From CALBTQ01 sp036725605 (GTDB lineage Bacteria > Lernaellota > Lernaellaia > Lernaellales > Lernaellaceae): a stretch of DNA of 17,059 bases. The notes beneath the pieces are model-generated. The model did not search any database, had not been told where the DNA came from, and worked only from the letters and a program-made list of their open reading frames with translations. Positions 7,411 through 15,143 of the stretch are shown here, one piece after another (positions within the stretch are counted from its first letter, which is position 1; the number at the start of each line of letters is the position of its first letter). The position numbers were made by a program, and so were the translations under genes. The stretch is from positions 1 to 17,059 of the forward strand of contig DAIMDW010000056.1 of the NCBI GenBank assembly GCA_036725605.1. Direction: 5' to 3'.

Positions 7411-8053
7411 GCCCCACGCCAAGGTCATGCTGGTCGACGATCATCCGCTCGTGCGCCAGGGACTCGCCGACCTGCTCGCCGACGAAGGATTCGACATCGT
7501 CGCCACGGCCGCTTCCGAAAGCGAAGCGCACGATTCCCTCGCCCGCGTCACCACCGACCTGGTGATCGTCGACCTCACCCTCGAGCACGGTACGGGATTC
7601 GACATCCTCGCGCTCGTCAACCGCCTGCAGCCCGCCGCGCTCGCGATCGTCTACTCCGTGCACGAGGACGGCGCGCAGGTGCGCCGCGCCATCAAAGCAG
7701 GCGCCCTGGGGTACGTGACCAAGCGTGAAGATCCCGAAATGCTCGTGCAGTGCCTGCGCCGGGTGCGCCAGGGCGAACGGTTCCTCAGTCCGCGCGCCGC
7801 CCGCGCCATGGCCGACGATCTCATCCACGATGAAATCCCCATGCCCGAGCAGGTCCTCAGCGCCCAGGAACTGGAAGTCTTTTCCCTCGCCGGACGCGGC
7901 TACACCGCGCAAACCACCGCCGACAAAATGGGATTGTCCGTACGCACCGTCGAAACCTACTACGGCCGCATCCTGGAGAAACTGAACCTCCCCGGTCGCC
8001 GCGAACTGCGCCGCCAAGCCGCCGATTGGGTCCGCACCTCCAGCGGCAATTGA
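7400..8053 (+). CDS. LuxR/NarL-family response regulator
   Basis: A 217-residue DNA-binding regulator and the expected partner of the overlapping kinase. The receiver domain spans roughly 8-125, with acidic pocket Asp13-Asp14, phospho-acceptor Asp58 (IVDLT), switch residue Ser86 and conserved Lys108 (YVTK). The LuxR-type HTH runs about 150-212, with LSAQELEVFSLAGRGYTAQTTADKMGLSVRTVETY. The ATG at 7400 is preferred because CAGGAG (7387-7392) lies 7 nt upstream; the ATG at 7394 is only 1 nt from that site. Start and stop codons of the two genes overlap by 11 bp, so the pair is translationally coupled. Target genes cannot be read from the window. The divergent FG-GAP gene is a possible target by position only. 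Confidence 0.93.
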   Translation: MTPEPHAKVMLVDDHPLVRQGLADLLADEGFDIVATAASESEAHDSLARVTTDLVIVDLTLEHGTGFDILALVNRLQPAALAIVYSVHEDGAQVRRAIKAGALGYVTKREDPEMLVQCLRRVRQGERFLSPRAARAMADDLIHDEIPMPEQVLSAQELEVFSLAGRGYTAQTTADKMGLSVRTVETYYGRILEKLNLPGRRELRRQAADWVRTSSGN

Positions 8054-8060
8054 CCTGTTT

Positions 8061-8176
8061 GTCATTCCAAACTTGATTTGGAATCCGGCCGCAACCATCA
8101 CCGGTTTCCATGCGCGTCAGCGCCGGCAAAGGCCCCACACAACGAAGGTAAAACATAAAACCAGGGATTATCCCCG
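8061..8176. repeat. Dispersed intergenic repeat family A, copy 1
   Basis: It begins with a hairpin ATTCCAAA (8064-8071) / TTTGGAAT (8077-8084), passes through GCGCGTCAGCGCCG and ends in GAAGGTAAAACATA and a CCAGGGATTATCCCC segment (to 8176). The same order of blocks recurs at 10233-10413 and 14697-14850. The segment directly follows the response-regulator stop. Confidence 0.75.
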
Positions 8177-8295
8177 ATCATCCGGGTGGCCCATCGCCGA
8201 CAAAAGCGGCTTCTTCCCGGGCCGTCCGCTTGCTTTCCCGTCCCGGTGGGAGCCCGGTCGATTCTCCCCGACCCATCCCCGTTGCGCCAATTCCG

Positions 8296-10086
8296 CTAAT
8301 GCACGTATCCGAGCGCTCGAAGCTGTTCGTAAAGCTCGGCCGGGACTTTCTTCATCTGCTTCGCATTCGTTGGGTCGATGTCGGCCGCCAGCAACCGTCG
8401 CCCGGCGCGCAGGGTCGTCAACCGATGCATCAATTCGTTGGCCCGCGCCTCGTCGTCCGCCGTCGGCCGCACCAAACGGTTGTCGAGCTCCCGGGGATCC
8501 TGGTGAAGATCATAGAGTTCGTTTTCCGTGCGCAGCTTGTTCACGATGAGCTTCGCCTCGGGCGTGCGCAGGGAAAACCGCGTGAGGTTGTTGATCTTCA
8601 AATGCGGATTTTTATAATATTCCGACAAGCTGTGACGCTCCTTGGTGTCCGTGCCCGCGACGAGCGGCAGCAGGCTCTTTCCTTCGGTAGGGAACCGCCG
8701 CGCCTGCACGAAATCCAAAATCGTCGAGACCAGATCGAGCAACCGTACCTGCGTTCGGATGATCCGCCCGGCATGTTCGCCGCCCGGAAAACGCATGATC
8801 AGCGGCACCTTGATCAACTCGTCATAAAGATAAATCGCGTGGCCCGTGTGATTGTGCTTGTCGCGCAGGAACGACTCTCCGTGGTCCGACGTGAAAATGA
8901 CCAGCGAGTTGTCCAGCAGATCGTTCTCCCGCAGCAGTTGAAACAGCGTGCCCATCTGCCGGTCGACGTACCGGACCTCGCCCTCGTACGCCAGCAGGCA
9001 CTCGGGAATATTCTGCTCGCTGTCGCTGCACTTCTCGGCCTCGGGTTCGGAAATGCCCGGGTGAAAATCGTATGGATCGTGCAACTGGTACGTATGGAAG
9101 AAGAGGAAAAACTTCTTTCGCTTGAGCGTGGGCAGATTGCGCCGCGTTTTGTTCAAAATGTTCGCCAGGTCGTTCATCGACGTCGGACTGTCGGGGATGT
9201 TGTTGCCGTCAAAGCTCCAATACCAATCGAATCCCTGCGCGAAGCCGAAATGCTCATCCAGCAGCACGCCGCCGTTGAACGACACGGTTGCGTATCCCTG
9301 TTCGCGCAGCAATTCGGCCAGCGTCGTTACGTTCTCGTGCATCGGGAAACTCTCGTGGAACACGCCGATCGACGAGGGTAGATACCCCGTCAGCAACGAC
9401 GCGTGCGACGGCAGCGTCCACGAGCTTTGCGCGATCGTGTTGGTGAACAAAACGCTCTCACGCGCGAATTCGTCGATGTTCGGCGTGAGATTTTTCGGGT
9501 GCCCGTAGCACGACAGATGATCCGCCCGTAGCGTGTCGATGGAAATTAAAATCACATTCGGCGCGCCCGTCGCCACCCCGTGCCGGACGCGAAACCAGCT
9601 CGCCGCGCCCGCCGGCAGCAAACTGATCGCCGCGATGAACAGCGGCAGCCACAAGTGCCGCCGCGAATCCTTGACTTGCTTGGGCCGGGCCAGCAACACG
9701 ATGATGAACGGCGCCGCCGCCATCATCCCCACGTCGATGTCGATGCCGGTGGTGCTGGTTTTTATTAAAAACAGCGTGCCCGCGATCACCACGGCCGCCG
9801 CCGTCAGCGCGATCTTCCACCACGTCGCTTTGCGCCCCTGCCGCGCCGCGAACTGCCGGCCGCGAATCCCCAGTTCCGCCGCGAGTGTGTACAGGGGCAG
9901 GGCGACGGCCAGGTGAAGCATCCACCAACGCAAATCGAAGTACGCCATCCCGTTGACGATCAGACCCTGAGCGAAATACTGGTTGGACGCCTGAAGCGGA
10001 AACGCGTCGACAAGCATGATCACCGTGGCCGCCAGACAGCCAAGGCAAAAAACAAGGGGCATATATCGACCTAACGGATGATCCAT
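8296..10086 (-). CDS. Membrane-anchored sulfatase-fold hydrolase/transferase
   Basis: A 596-residue protein of the alkaline phosphatase/sulfatase superfamily (PF00884 type). Residues 1-165 contain about five hydrophobic membrane segments. The catalytic domain (about 176-595) faces the periplasm by analogy. Metal-site motifs are ISIDTLRADH (Asp184), HDPYD (His336) and TSDHGES (Asp401-His402). At the nucleophile position, where formylglycine sulfatases have C-x-P-x-R, it reads T224-L-P-S-H, with Thr for Cys and His for Arg. Sulfatase maturation therefore cannot apply. A phosphodiesterase or phospho-transferase acting on lipid or envelope glycan is possible, but substrate is unknown. The ATG at 10086 follows GGTGGA; a GTG at 10104 is an alternative (602 residues). 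A good promoter lies upstream. Confidence 0.85.
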   Translation of the reverse strand: MDHPLGRYMPLVFCLGCLAATVIMLVDAFPLQASNQYFAQGLIVNGMAYFDLRWWMLHLAVALPLYTLAAELGIRGRQFAARQGRKATWWKIALTAAAVVIAGTLFLIKTSTTGIDIDVGMMAAAPFIIVLLARPKQVKDSRRHLWLPLFIAAISLLPAGAASWFRVRHGVATGAPNVILISIDTLRADHLSCYGHPKNLTPNIDEFARESVLFTNTIAQSSWTLPSHASLLTGYLPSSIGVFHESFPMHENVTTLAELLREQGYATVSFNGGVLLDEHFGFAQGFDWYWSFDGNNIPDSPTSMNDLANILNKTRRNLPTLKRKKFFLFFHTYQLHDPYDFHPGISEPEAEKCSDSEQNIPECLLAYEGEVRYVDRQMGTLFQLLRENDLLDNSLVIFTSDHGESFLRDKHNHTGHAIYLYDELIKVPLIMRFPGGEHAGRIIRTQVRLLDLVSTILDFVQARRFPTEGKSLLPLVAGTDTKERHSLSEYYKNPHLKINNLTRFSLRTPEAKLIVNKLRTENELYDLHQDPRELDNRLVRPTADDEARANELMHRLTTLRAGRRLLAADIDPTNAKQMKKVPAELYEQLRALGYVH

Positions 10087-10164
10087 TTCCACCAAGCTCG
10101 CCACAAACGACCGTCGTTTTTTTTCCCAGGCGTGAGCACCTGGCGCCCTTTCTTTGTCCGACGG

Positions 10165-10193
10165 ATAAAAGCATATCGGGCGTCCGATGTCAA
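10165..10193 (-). promoter_or_regulatory. Sigma-70-like promoter of the sulfatase-fold gene
   Basis: On the minus strand a perfect TTGACA -35 (10188-10193) is separated by 17 bp from TTTTAT (10165-10170) as the -10. Transcription would start near 10158, leaving a leader of about 70 nt. That leader holds a small dyad CCAGG (10126-10130) / CCTGG (10139-10143). Confidence 0.55.
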
Positions 10194-10232
10194 ATTCTAA
10201 TAACTAGATTCCACGATCGAAATTTTTTCCCT

Positions 10233-10413
10233 CGTCATCCCGTGCCGGGGCGCGGAATCCGGCGCTGACCGCCGCGCGCGTCGGCGCCGGTCATGTCCCC
10301 GATTCTCGGATAAACCGGGATTCGTAGCGAGTACCATGTTATCCCAAGCGCGTCAGCGCCGATTGAGACTACACGCCATGAAGGTAAATTATAGGTCCAG
10401 GAATTATTCCTGG
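10233..10413. repeat. Dispersed intergenic repeat family A, copy 2
   Basis: It starts CGTCATCCCG with an internal GC dyad, continues through GCGCGTCAGCGCCG (near 10350) and ends at 10378-10413 in a 36-bp block. That block matches 14782-14817 at 34 of 36 positions, counted by eye, and closes with the hairpin CCAGGAA-tta-TTCCTGG. With the sulfatase leader it fills the 352-bp gap between two minus-strand genes; I see no gene in it. Confidence 0.8.
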
Positions 10414-10438
10414 AGCTCCGACGGCGGGGATCGGTCGA

Positions 10439-10672
10439 TTAGCCCAAAAAGCCCGAGTCGGCGCCCAGGCCCAGGAGCAGGTTGATCAGGTCGAGGATCA
10501 GCTTGCCCGGATTCGCTCCGGCCATGTCCACGGCGGGCGCGACCAGGTCGGCGCCGTCCAACGCCGTCTGCGCCAGGTCGGCGCTCGGCGCGGCGGACGC
10601 GGCCGCGGTCAGCAGGGACAGGCCGACGGCCAATCCGATAAATAACATCGCCAGTACACCAAACTTTTTCAT
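10439..10672 (-). CDS. Candidate nested secreted small protein (in-frame internal start)
   Basis: An in-frame ATG at 10672 inside the 440-residue gene is preceded by GGAG (10680-10683) with a 7-nt spacer, a proper ribosome-binding site. From here the 77-residue product opens with a textbook Sec signal peptide: MKKF, a hydrophobic core, then A-A-A-S-A with cleavage predicted after residue 27. The mature 50 residues are Ala/Leu/Asp-rich and end in a hydrophobic amphipathic stretch. It may be a separately translated peptide, or a former separate gene fused by loss of an upstream stop. The alternative is that this is just the membrane anchor of the larger protein and the GGAG is incidental. Confidence 0.45.
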   Translation of the reverse strand: MKKFGVLAMLFIGLAVGLSLLTAAASAAPSADLAQTALDGADLVAPAVDMAGANPGKLILDLINLLLGLGADSGFLG

Positions 10673-11761
10673 GAGTTTTCTCCACTTGTCGCGAAATGGC
10701 GGTTGATCGCTTTCCAGTCGGACCGGCTCGAGCTCCGGGTCCTCTTGCAGATAAGCGCCCAGCTCCTCGGCCCGCTCGGGGGCCTTCTCGAAGCGCGCGA
10801 GCCAGGCGGCGACCTGAGCCCGGGCGGGCGCGGGATCTTCATTTTCGTCCTTGAGTTGCTTCAACTGCAGGGCGGCCAGTTCCAGCCCGGCGCAGACGAG
10901 CGGCTCGATGTCCATCCAGCGCGGACGGGGCGTTTGCCCTTCGCAGGCGGCCCACTGCGTCTCGGCGATGGCCAGCCCCCCGGCGAAATCGGCCTTGCGC
11001 TTGTAGATCCACAGTTCTTTTTGCAGCAGCAGGTTGCGCACCCGCAGCGGAATGGCCGGGTCGTTGTGCAGTTCGAACCGCTCGCGCCACTGGGCCGCGT
11101 GTTGCTCGACGATGTCGTAGCGGCCGATCTGGATCGCCGCGGCCGAGGCGAGGGCGTAGGCGCGCGCCAGGGCCTCGCGGGCCGGCGCGGTGTTCTCGGC
11201 GGCCTTGAGGTCGATGATCAGCAGGCACATGTCGATGACCACCTGGAACGCGTTCTTGATCTGCTCCATGGTGTGGGGGATGTGCACCGGGCTCTTGCTG
11301 CGCTCCTGCTTTTTCTTGGCCTCGAGCCAGGCGTTCTGCATGTCGATCGCCTGGTAGAAGTACCGGTCGTTGATCATCTCGATCTGGCGAATGGCCGGCT
11401 GATCCGAGAGCATCGGCCGCGAGAGGCTGACGACCGTGTTTTCCGCTTCCTGACTTTGGAAACGCGAATCGATGGTCGTCTGGATGTTGTTGAGCACCGC
11501 CGGGTTGGACCCGAGGATATGCGCGATGAAGTGCGCGGCCAGACCGTCGGGATTCTTGCACACCGAGTGAATTTCGGCGAGCAGCGCCTCGTCGCGGTCC
11601 AGGCGCTTGTCGGGCTGATTGAACATGATCTGCGCCGCTTTTTGCGAGCGGCCGTAGACCACCGAGATGTATTTGGGCACCGACATTCCCAGCACTTGCT
11701 TGATTTGTTCCTTAATCGCGTCGTCGCGTTTCGCGGTGTCTTTGCGTGGTTTTCGCGCCAT
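10439..11761 (-). CDS. Unrecognised helical protein with C-terminal membrane segment
   Basis: A 440-residue protein that I do not recognise. The ATG at 11761 is preferred: GGGGGA lies about 10 nt upstream and the product opens with a soluble basic stretch (MARKPRKDTAKRDD). A longer in-frame start at 11860 is possible. Residues 1-350 are charged, almost wholly helical and rich in Ala, Leu, Gln and Glu, resembling a TPR-like or armadillo-like solenoid, though I could not fix repeat boundaries. After basic RDKWRKLMKK, residues 367-390 are a hydrophobic helix followed by A-S-A, then a 50-residue tail ending LILDLINLLLGLGADSGFLG. The helix either anchors the protein or is the signal peptide of a separate nested product starting at 10672. 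Function unknown. Confidence 0.7.
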   Translation of the reverse strand: MARKPRKDTAKRDDAIKEQIKQVLGMSVPKYISVVYGRSQKAAQIMFNQPDKRLDRDEALLAEIHSVCKNPDGLAAHFIAHILGSNPAVLNNIQTTIDSRFQSQEAENTVVSLSRPMLSDQPAIRQIEMINDRYFYQAIDMQNAWLEAKKKQERSKSPVHIPHTMEQIKNAFQVVIDMCLLIIDLKAAENTAPAREALARAYALASAAAIQIGRYDIVEQHAAQWRERFELHNDPAIPLRVRNLLLQKELWIYKRKADFAGGLAIAETQWAACEGQTPRPRWMDIEPLVCAGLELAALQLKQLKDENEDPAPARAQVAAWLARFEKAPERAEELGAYLQEDPELEPVRLESDQPPFRDKWRKLMKKFGVLAMLFIGLAVGLSLLTAAASAAPSADLAQTALDGADLVAPAVDMAGANPGKLILDLINLLLGLGADSGFLG

Positions 11762-11887
11762 GCTCGTTGTCCCCCACAACCAAGATGCGCACGATTGTAC
11801 CATGTCGCCGTTGCCTCCGAAACCGAAAATCCAGCTCATCCGCGAAATGAACTGTATCATCCGTTATATACCATCCTTATTCGGAAA

Positions 11888-11918
11888 TTACCAGATAAAA
11901 AACTTTTAGAACTGGTAA
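11888..11918. promoter_or_regulatory. Inverted repeat upstream of the TAP gene promoter
   Basis: TTACCAG (11888-11894) and CTGGTAA (11912-11918) form a 7-bp dyad separated by 17 bp. It sits 6 bp upstream of the TTGACA of the peptidase gene, within the divergent intergenic region. Position and symmetry suit an operator; the binding factor is unknown. Confidence 0.4.
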
Positions 11919-11924
11919 ATTTTC

Positions 11925-11954
11925 TTGACATCGGTCTTGGGCGGCGTCTATACT
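11925..11954 (+). promoter_or_regulatory. Strong sigma-70-like promoter of the TAP-like peptidase gene
   Basis: A perfect TTGACA (11925-11930) and a near-perfect TATACT (11949-11954) are separated by 18 bp. Transcription would begin near 11961, giving a leader of about 57 nt before the ATG at 12018. Confidence 0.75.
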
Positions 11955-12017
11955 TCTGATCGGAAGGAAGGGTCCCGCATCGTTCGCTAACTGGCTCGAA
12001 GCGGATAAGGAGGCGGA

Positions 12018-13778
12018 ATGACTAAATTTTTGACAAAGCTTTTTTTGTTGATGCTCTTCCTTTTAATTGGAATGTCCGGATTTGTCGCCTGTGACGACGA
12101 TGATGATGACAATGACGACGACAACGACGCCGGCGACGACGATGACGACAACGAGTTCGCTTTTCCCTTCGACGATCTGGCCATCGAATGGGAATCCTGC
12201 TCGTTGGCCGCGGGCTACCAGGACGGTCGCGCCCAGTGCGCCACGGTGGAGATGCCCTTCAATTGGTTCGAGCCGGACGGCCGTACCTTTAAAGTGTTCG
12301 TCAAACGGCTGCTGTCGACCGCGGATGAAGTGAGCGGCCAGCTTTGGTTGCTGCACGGCGGTCCCGGCGGCGCCGGCTCGATCGACCTGCCGGGCTACAT
12401 GGACTTCTACCAGCGCGAAAACCCGGACATCGATCTGTATACGATCGACGCGCGCGGCACCGGCTACTCCGAATACGTCGGCTGCCCGGATCAGGAAAGC
12501 TACTCCAGCTCGAGCAGCTACTACATCGACATGACGGAAATCCCCGCCTGCGTCGAGTACCTGGAGCAGACCTACGGCGAAGACCTGAGCGTGTACAACG
12601 CGACCAACGCGGCGATCGACCTGGCCGCGATGATCCACCACACGCGCAAAGTGGGTCAGAAGGTCTTCGTCTGGGGCAGTTCGGGCGGCACCTACTGGGC
12701 GCAGCGCTACCTGCAGTTTTTCCCCGACGGAGCCGACGGCATCATCGTCGACAGCATCGCGCCGACGGGCTGCAGTCTGGTGTTTCAGGATGAATATGCC
12801 GACAAGGTGACCGCGCGGCTGCTGGAAATGTGCGCGGCGGACGAATTCTGCGCCGCGAAGCTGCCCGATCCGGAAACGACCCTGCGCAATCTGTGGGATA
12901 AAATGAACGATGGGCATTGCTCCTCGACCGGTTTGGACGCGCTGACGGTCAAGATTTGGATCGACAATCTGGTCTACTACTACCCCTACAATTCCACCGT
13001 GCCGGCGCTGATCTACCGCCTGGATCGTTGCGACGAAGGCGACCGCACGGCGTTGGTGACGTTCTTCAACAAGATGTTCGGCAGCGGCAAGAGCAAGGCT
13101 GGCGACGACTGGGGCGACGACCTGAACATCCTGCGCTTCAGTTACGTGCTGTTTTTCAACCAGCTCTCTTCGGAGATGTGGGAGCACCAAAAGTTCACCG
13201 ACAACGACGCGCTGCTGGCCTACCTGGACGGCGTGTACGACGACGGGCTGATGGGCTTCGGCAAGGGCTATGACCGCAACGATATCTATCTCCAGTGGCC
13301 CAGGTACGACGATCCGTACGACGAGCAGTGGCCCGAAACCGATGTGCCGATGCTCATGCTGCAAGGGAAACTCGATCCGGCGACGCCCTACGATTACGCC
13401 CTGGAGATGACCGAGCACTTCGACAAGCCGCACCAGTATTTCGCCGGCTTCGAATACGCCGCGCACGGCGTCGGCGGCTCGACGCCGTTGACCACCGACG
13501 ACAGCGGGCTTTTCTGCGCCGATATCCTGTTCTTCGATTTCATTCACGATCCGCAAGGCGAGCTGGACATGTCCTGCATCGACCAGACGCTGCCGCCGGA
13601 TTTCGAGGGCACGCTCTACGGCCCGTACCTTTTCGGAACGCCTGACTATTGGGAGAACCCGACAATCAAGTCGGCTCCAGCGTTGAACCCGCCGGATCTG
13701 CCCCCACGGTTCCGTCTGTTTCAACGCGAGATACAACAACGATTTTGGGCTCGGTATTCGCAGCAGGTTCGGTATTGA
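12018..13778 (+). CDS. TAP-like alpha/beta hydrolase (S33 peptidase family) lipoprotein
   Basis: A 586-residue predicted lipoprotein related to tripeptidyl aminopeptidases of family S33, which cleave N-terminal residues from peptides. AAGGAGG (12007-12013) is 4 nt before the ATG. The signal peptide ends F-V-A-C25, followed by an Asp/Asn tether (26-44). The alpha/beta hydrolase domain shows the oxyanion motif HGGPGG (113-118), DARGTGYS (144-151), nucleophile Ser222 in G-S-S-G-G, acid Asp453 (GKLDPATP, matching the TAP C-terminal domain) and His483 (AAHG). The triad is complete. Roughly a dozen Cys suit an exported, disulfide-bonded enzyme. The last 40 or so residues (after DYWENP) are Pro- then Arg/Gln-rich and unlike the rest, so the 3' end may be frameshifted or rearranged. 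Likely peptide scavenging at the cell surface. Confidence 0.86.
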   Translation: MTKFLTKLFLLMLFLLIGMSGFVACDDDDDDNDDDNDAGDDDDDNEFAFPFDDLAIEWESCSLAAGYQDGRAQCATVEMPFNWFEPDGRTFKVFVKRLLSTADEVSGQLWLLHGGPGGAGSIDLPGYMDFYQRENPDIDLYTIDARGTGYSEYVGCPDQESYSSSSSYYIDMTEIPACVEYLEQTYGEDLSVYNATNAAIDLAAMIHHTRKVGQKVFVWGSSGGTYWAQRYLQFFPDGADGIIVDSIAPTGCSLVFQDEYADKVTARLLEMCAADEFCAAKLPDPETTLRNLWDKMNDGHCSSTGLDALTVKIWIDNLVYYYPYNSTVPALIYRLDRCDEGDRTALVTFFNKMFGSGKSKAGDDWGDDLNILRFSYVLFFNQLSSEMWEHQKFTDNDALLAYLDGVYDDGLMGFGKGYDRNDIYLQWPRYDDPYDEQWPETDVPMLMLQGKLDPATPYDYALEMTEHFDKPHQYFAGFEYAAHGVGGSTPLTTDDSGLFCADILFFDFIHDPQGELDMSCIDQTLPPDFEGTLYGPYLFGTPDYWENPTIKSAPALNPPDLPPRFRLFQREIQQRFWARYSQQVRY

Positions 13779-13881
13779 AATTCGTCGCGGGACTCCGATG
13801 CCGACCAACCGGGCCCAAAATCCTTTTCCCGGCCCCTAATCGATCCTCCCTGGGTCGTAACTGTCCCGAACCTCACTGACT

Positions 13882-13920
13882 GGCGGCGAATCGGCAAACC
13901 CGATTCGCCGCCCGCTTTTT
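13882..13920 (+). terminator. Rho-independent terminator between converging genes
   Basis: A perfect 13-bp stem GGCGGCGAATCGG (13882-13894) / CCGATTCGCCGCC (13900-13912) with a 5-nt loop is followed by a T5 run at 13916-13920. It ends the peptidase transcript about 100 nt after its stop. It lies immediately past the stop of the converging minus-strand gene and may serve it less efficiently. Confidence 0.85.
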
Positions 13921-13922
13921 AA

Positions 13923-14468
13923 CTAACGGTTCGCCCGCAACTTCGCCCAGAGGCGGTCGCGCGCGTGCTGATCGTCGGGACGGATCCAGTCATACCCGAT
14001 GCGCTCCCAATCGGGATCGGCGGGGTCCAGGCCGATCGCCTTGATGAAGTCGGCCTGGCAGATGAAAAACTGCCGCCGGTAGGGCAGCAGGTAGCCGCCC
14101 TGACGATCGAGCAGCGCCCGCGCTTCCTCGTAGGTTTTGCACCAGTGGTTGAGGAAGGCGCCGTAGTGTTGCGGATAGAACAGATCCGCGTCGGCCTCCC
14201 ACGGATTGTCGTCCAGGCTGCGTTTGAGCGTCAGCCAATCGGGCTGCCCGGCCTCCAGCGCGATGACCTGTAGCGCGTGCTTGAGCTGCAAACCCTCGCG
14301 CCCGGCGAGGATCTGCGCCGCGCTCATCGCCCGGTAACGCGGGATGATGCGCAGCCGCTCGGCCGCGGCGAGGGCCTGCGGTTGATCGTCGCCGCGCAAA
14401 GCCTTGAGCAGTCGCGACGCGCGGATCTTGTACTCGTTCAATTGCGGGGATTCATTCGGTGCGGACAT
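13923..14468 (-). CDS. Conserved-looking hypothetical protein
   Basis: A 181-residue cytosolic protein without signal peptide or membrane segment. AAGGAG (14475-14480) lies 6 nt before the ATG at 14468. The N-terminal helical part contains LKHALQVIALEAGQPDWLTLK (residues 61-81). This resembles the short ALxVIAxExGxxxWxxLK motif often found at the N-terminus of ankyrin-linked and other small bacterial proteins. The C-terminal half is rich in aromatic and polar residues: FYPQHYGAFLNHWCKTYEEA, GYLLPYRRQFFICQADFI, DPADPDWERIGYDWIRP. It looks like a conserved family with an unknown role. It stands alone and converges on the peptidase gene. Confidence 0.75.
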   Translation of the reverse strand: MSAPNESPQLNEYKIRASRLLKALRGDDQPQALAAAERLRIIPRYRAMSAAQILAGREGLQLKHALQVIALEAGQPDWLTLKRSLDDNPWEADADLFYPQHYGAFLNHWCKTYEEARALLDRQGGYLLPYRRQFFICQADFIKAIGLDPADPDWERIGYDWIRPDDQHARDRLWAKLRANR

Positions 14469-15143
14469 AAGCTACTCCTTTGCCGCTGCTGCCGATAACC
14501 CACGATCCGGCAAGCAAAAGAGTTGATGCGTCGTAACGAAAAAGGGTGAGTTCCTCTTTCGTGGGTCCGGGCGTCCCTTGCCACCCGCGCGGCCGGATAG
14601 TGCCCGCCGCGCGGCGGAAAGTCAAGGCGGCAAAAAGGTCGGGAAGGGTATTTGCTGGTCCTGGATGCCCGCCTACGCGGGCATGACAATCCTTTCCGTC
14701 ATCCTCGGGCTCGACCCGGGGATCTGGTGGCGACCTGTACCGGCTTTCGCGCGGCCCTGCCGCCGGCCGAGGCCTCACACAATGAAGGTAAAACATAGGT
14801 CCAGGAATTATTCCTGGTTATCCCGCGCCCCGACGCGGGATCTGGTTGCGACTGGCACCGATTTTCGTGCGCCGCCCCTGGCCTCGCCCAGGGACGGTGC
14901 TCCCTTTTTAACCTGTGACGGAAACGCTGCCGACTGACTGTCTGGGAAGAGGGTAACTAATTCATATAAAGATTTGTTTTTCTGCTTATGATCATGATCC
15001 CATAAGTCAGGCTACCAAGATTTATTTTGTCCGTTGCTGCCAGCACCTGTGGGTATCTAATAGACCTAATTAATAACTATTGGTTTGAACTATTTATGGG
15101 GTGATGATAATAAATTAATACTTAATTGTTGGAGTTGTTTAAT
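14469..15143. other. Repeat-rich spacer with GC-to-AT transition
   Basis: I see no supported gene. The left part (to about 14900) is GC-rich and holds a TGGATGCCCGC...GCGGGCATGACA hairpin (about 14662-14687) and repeat family A copy 3. From about 14940 the base composition turns sharply AT-rich and stays so into the nuclease gene, so the edge of a transferred segment probably lies near 14940. A weak TTGAAC (15085-15090) and GATAAT (15106-15111) pair, with a short 15-bp spacer, might be that gene's promoter. Confidence 0.6.
14662..14850. repeat. Dispersed intergenic repeat family A, copy 3, with REP-like hairpin
   Basis: This composite comprises a GATGCCCGC/GCGGGCAT hairpin (about 14664-14684), a CGTCATCCTCGGGCTCGACC block from 14698, a 36-bp GAAGGTAAAACATA...CCAGGAATTATTCCTGG block (14782-14817) and a second dyad CCCGCG...CGCGGGATCTGG (to about 14846). 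Its blocks recur at 8061-8176 and 10233-10413, and the CGTCATCC block recurs inverted near 16580-16610. Similar CGTCATCCC...GGATC elements are common in proteobacterial genomes. Confidence 0.8.

Noticed and set aside
10105..10120. Plus-strand terminator AAACGA-ccg-TCGTTT followed by T8
   Set aside because: It would act on the plus strand, where no gene ends nearby; it lies in the leader of the minus-strand sulfatase gene and is probably incidental.
10703..11959. 418-codon plus-strand frame opposite the helical protein gene
   Set aside because: Composition is that of an antisense frame (Arg/Val/His/Leu-rich, no domain), and its upstream region lacks a ribosome-binding site. The minus-strand frame has realistic helical composition, though its function is unknown.
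12063..13808. 581-codon minus-strand frame opposite the TAP-like gene
   Set aside because: It is an antisense shadow; the plus strand has promoter, ribosome-binding site, lipobox and complete catalytic triad.
14452..14796. Minus-strand frame translating to MFYLHCV...HARVGGHPG
   Set aside because: It is a spurious translation of dispersed repeats. The same MFYL-CV opening appears in the minus-strand translation of repeat copy 1 (7857-8156).
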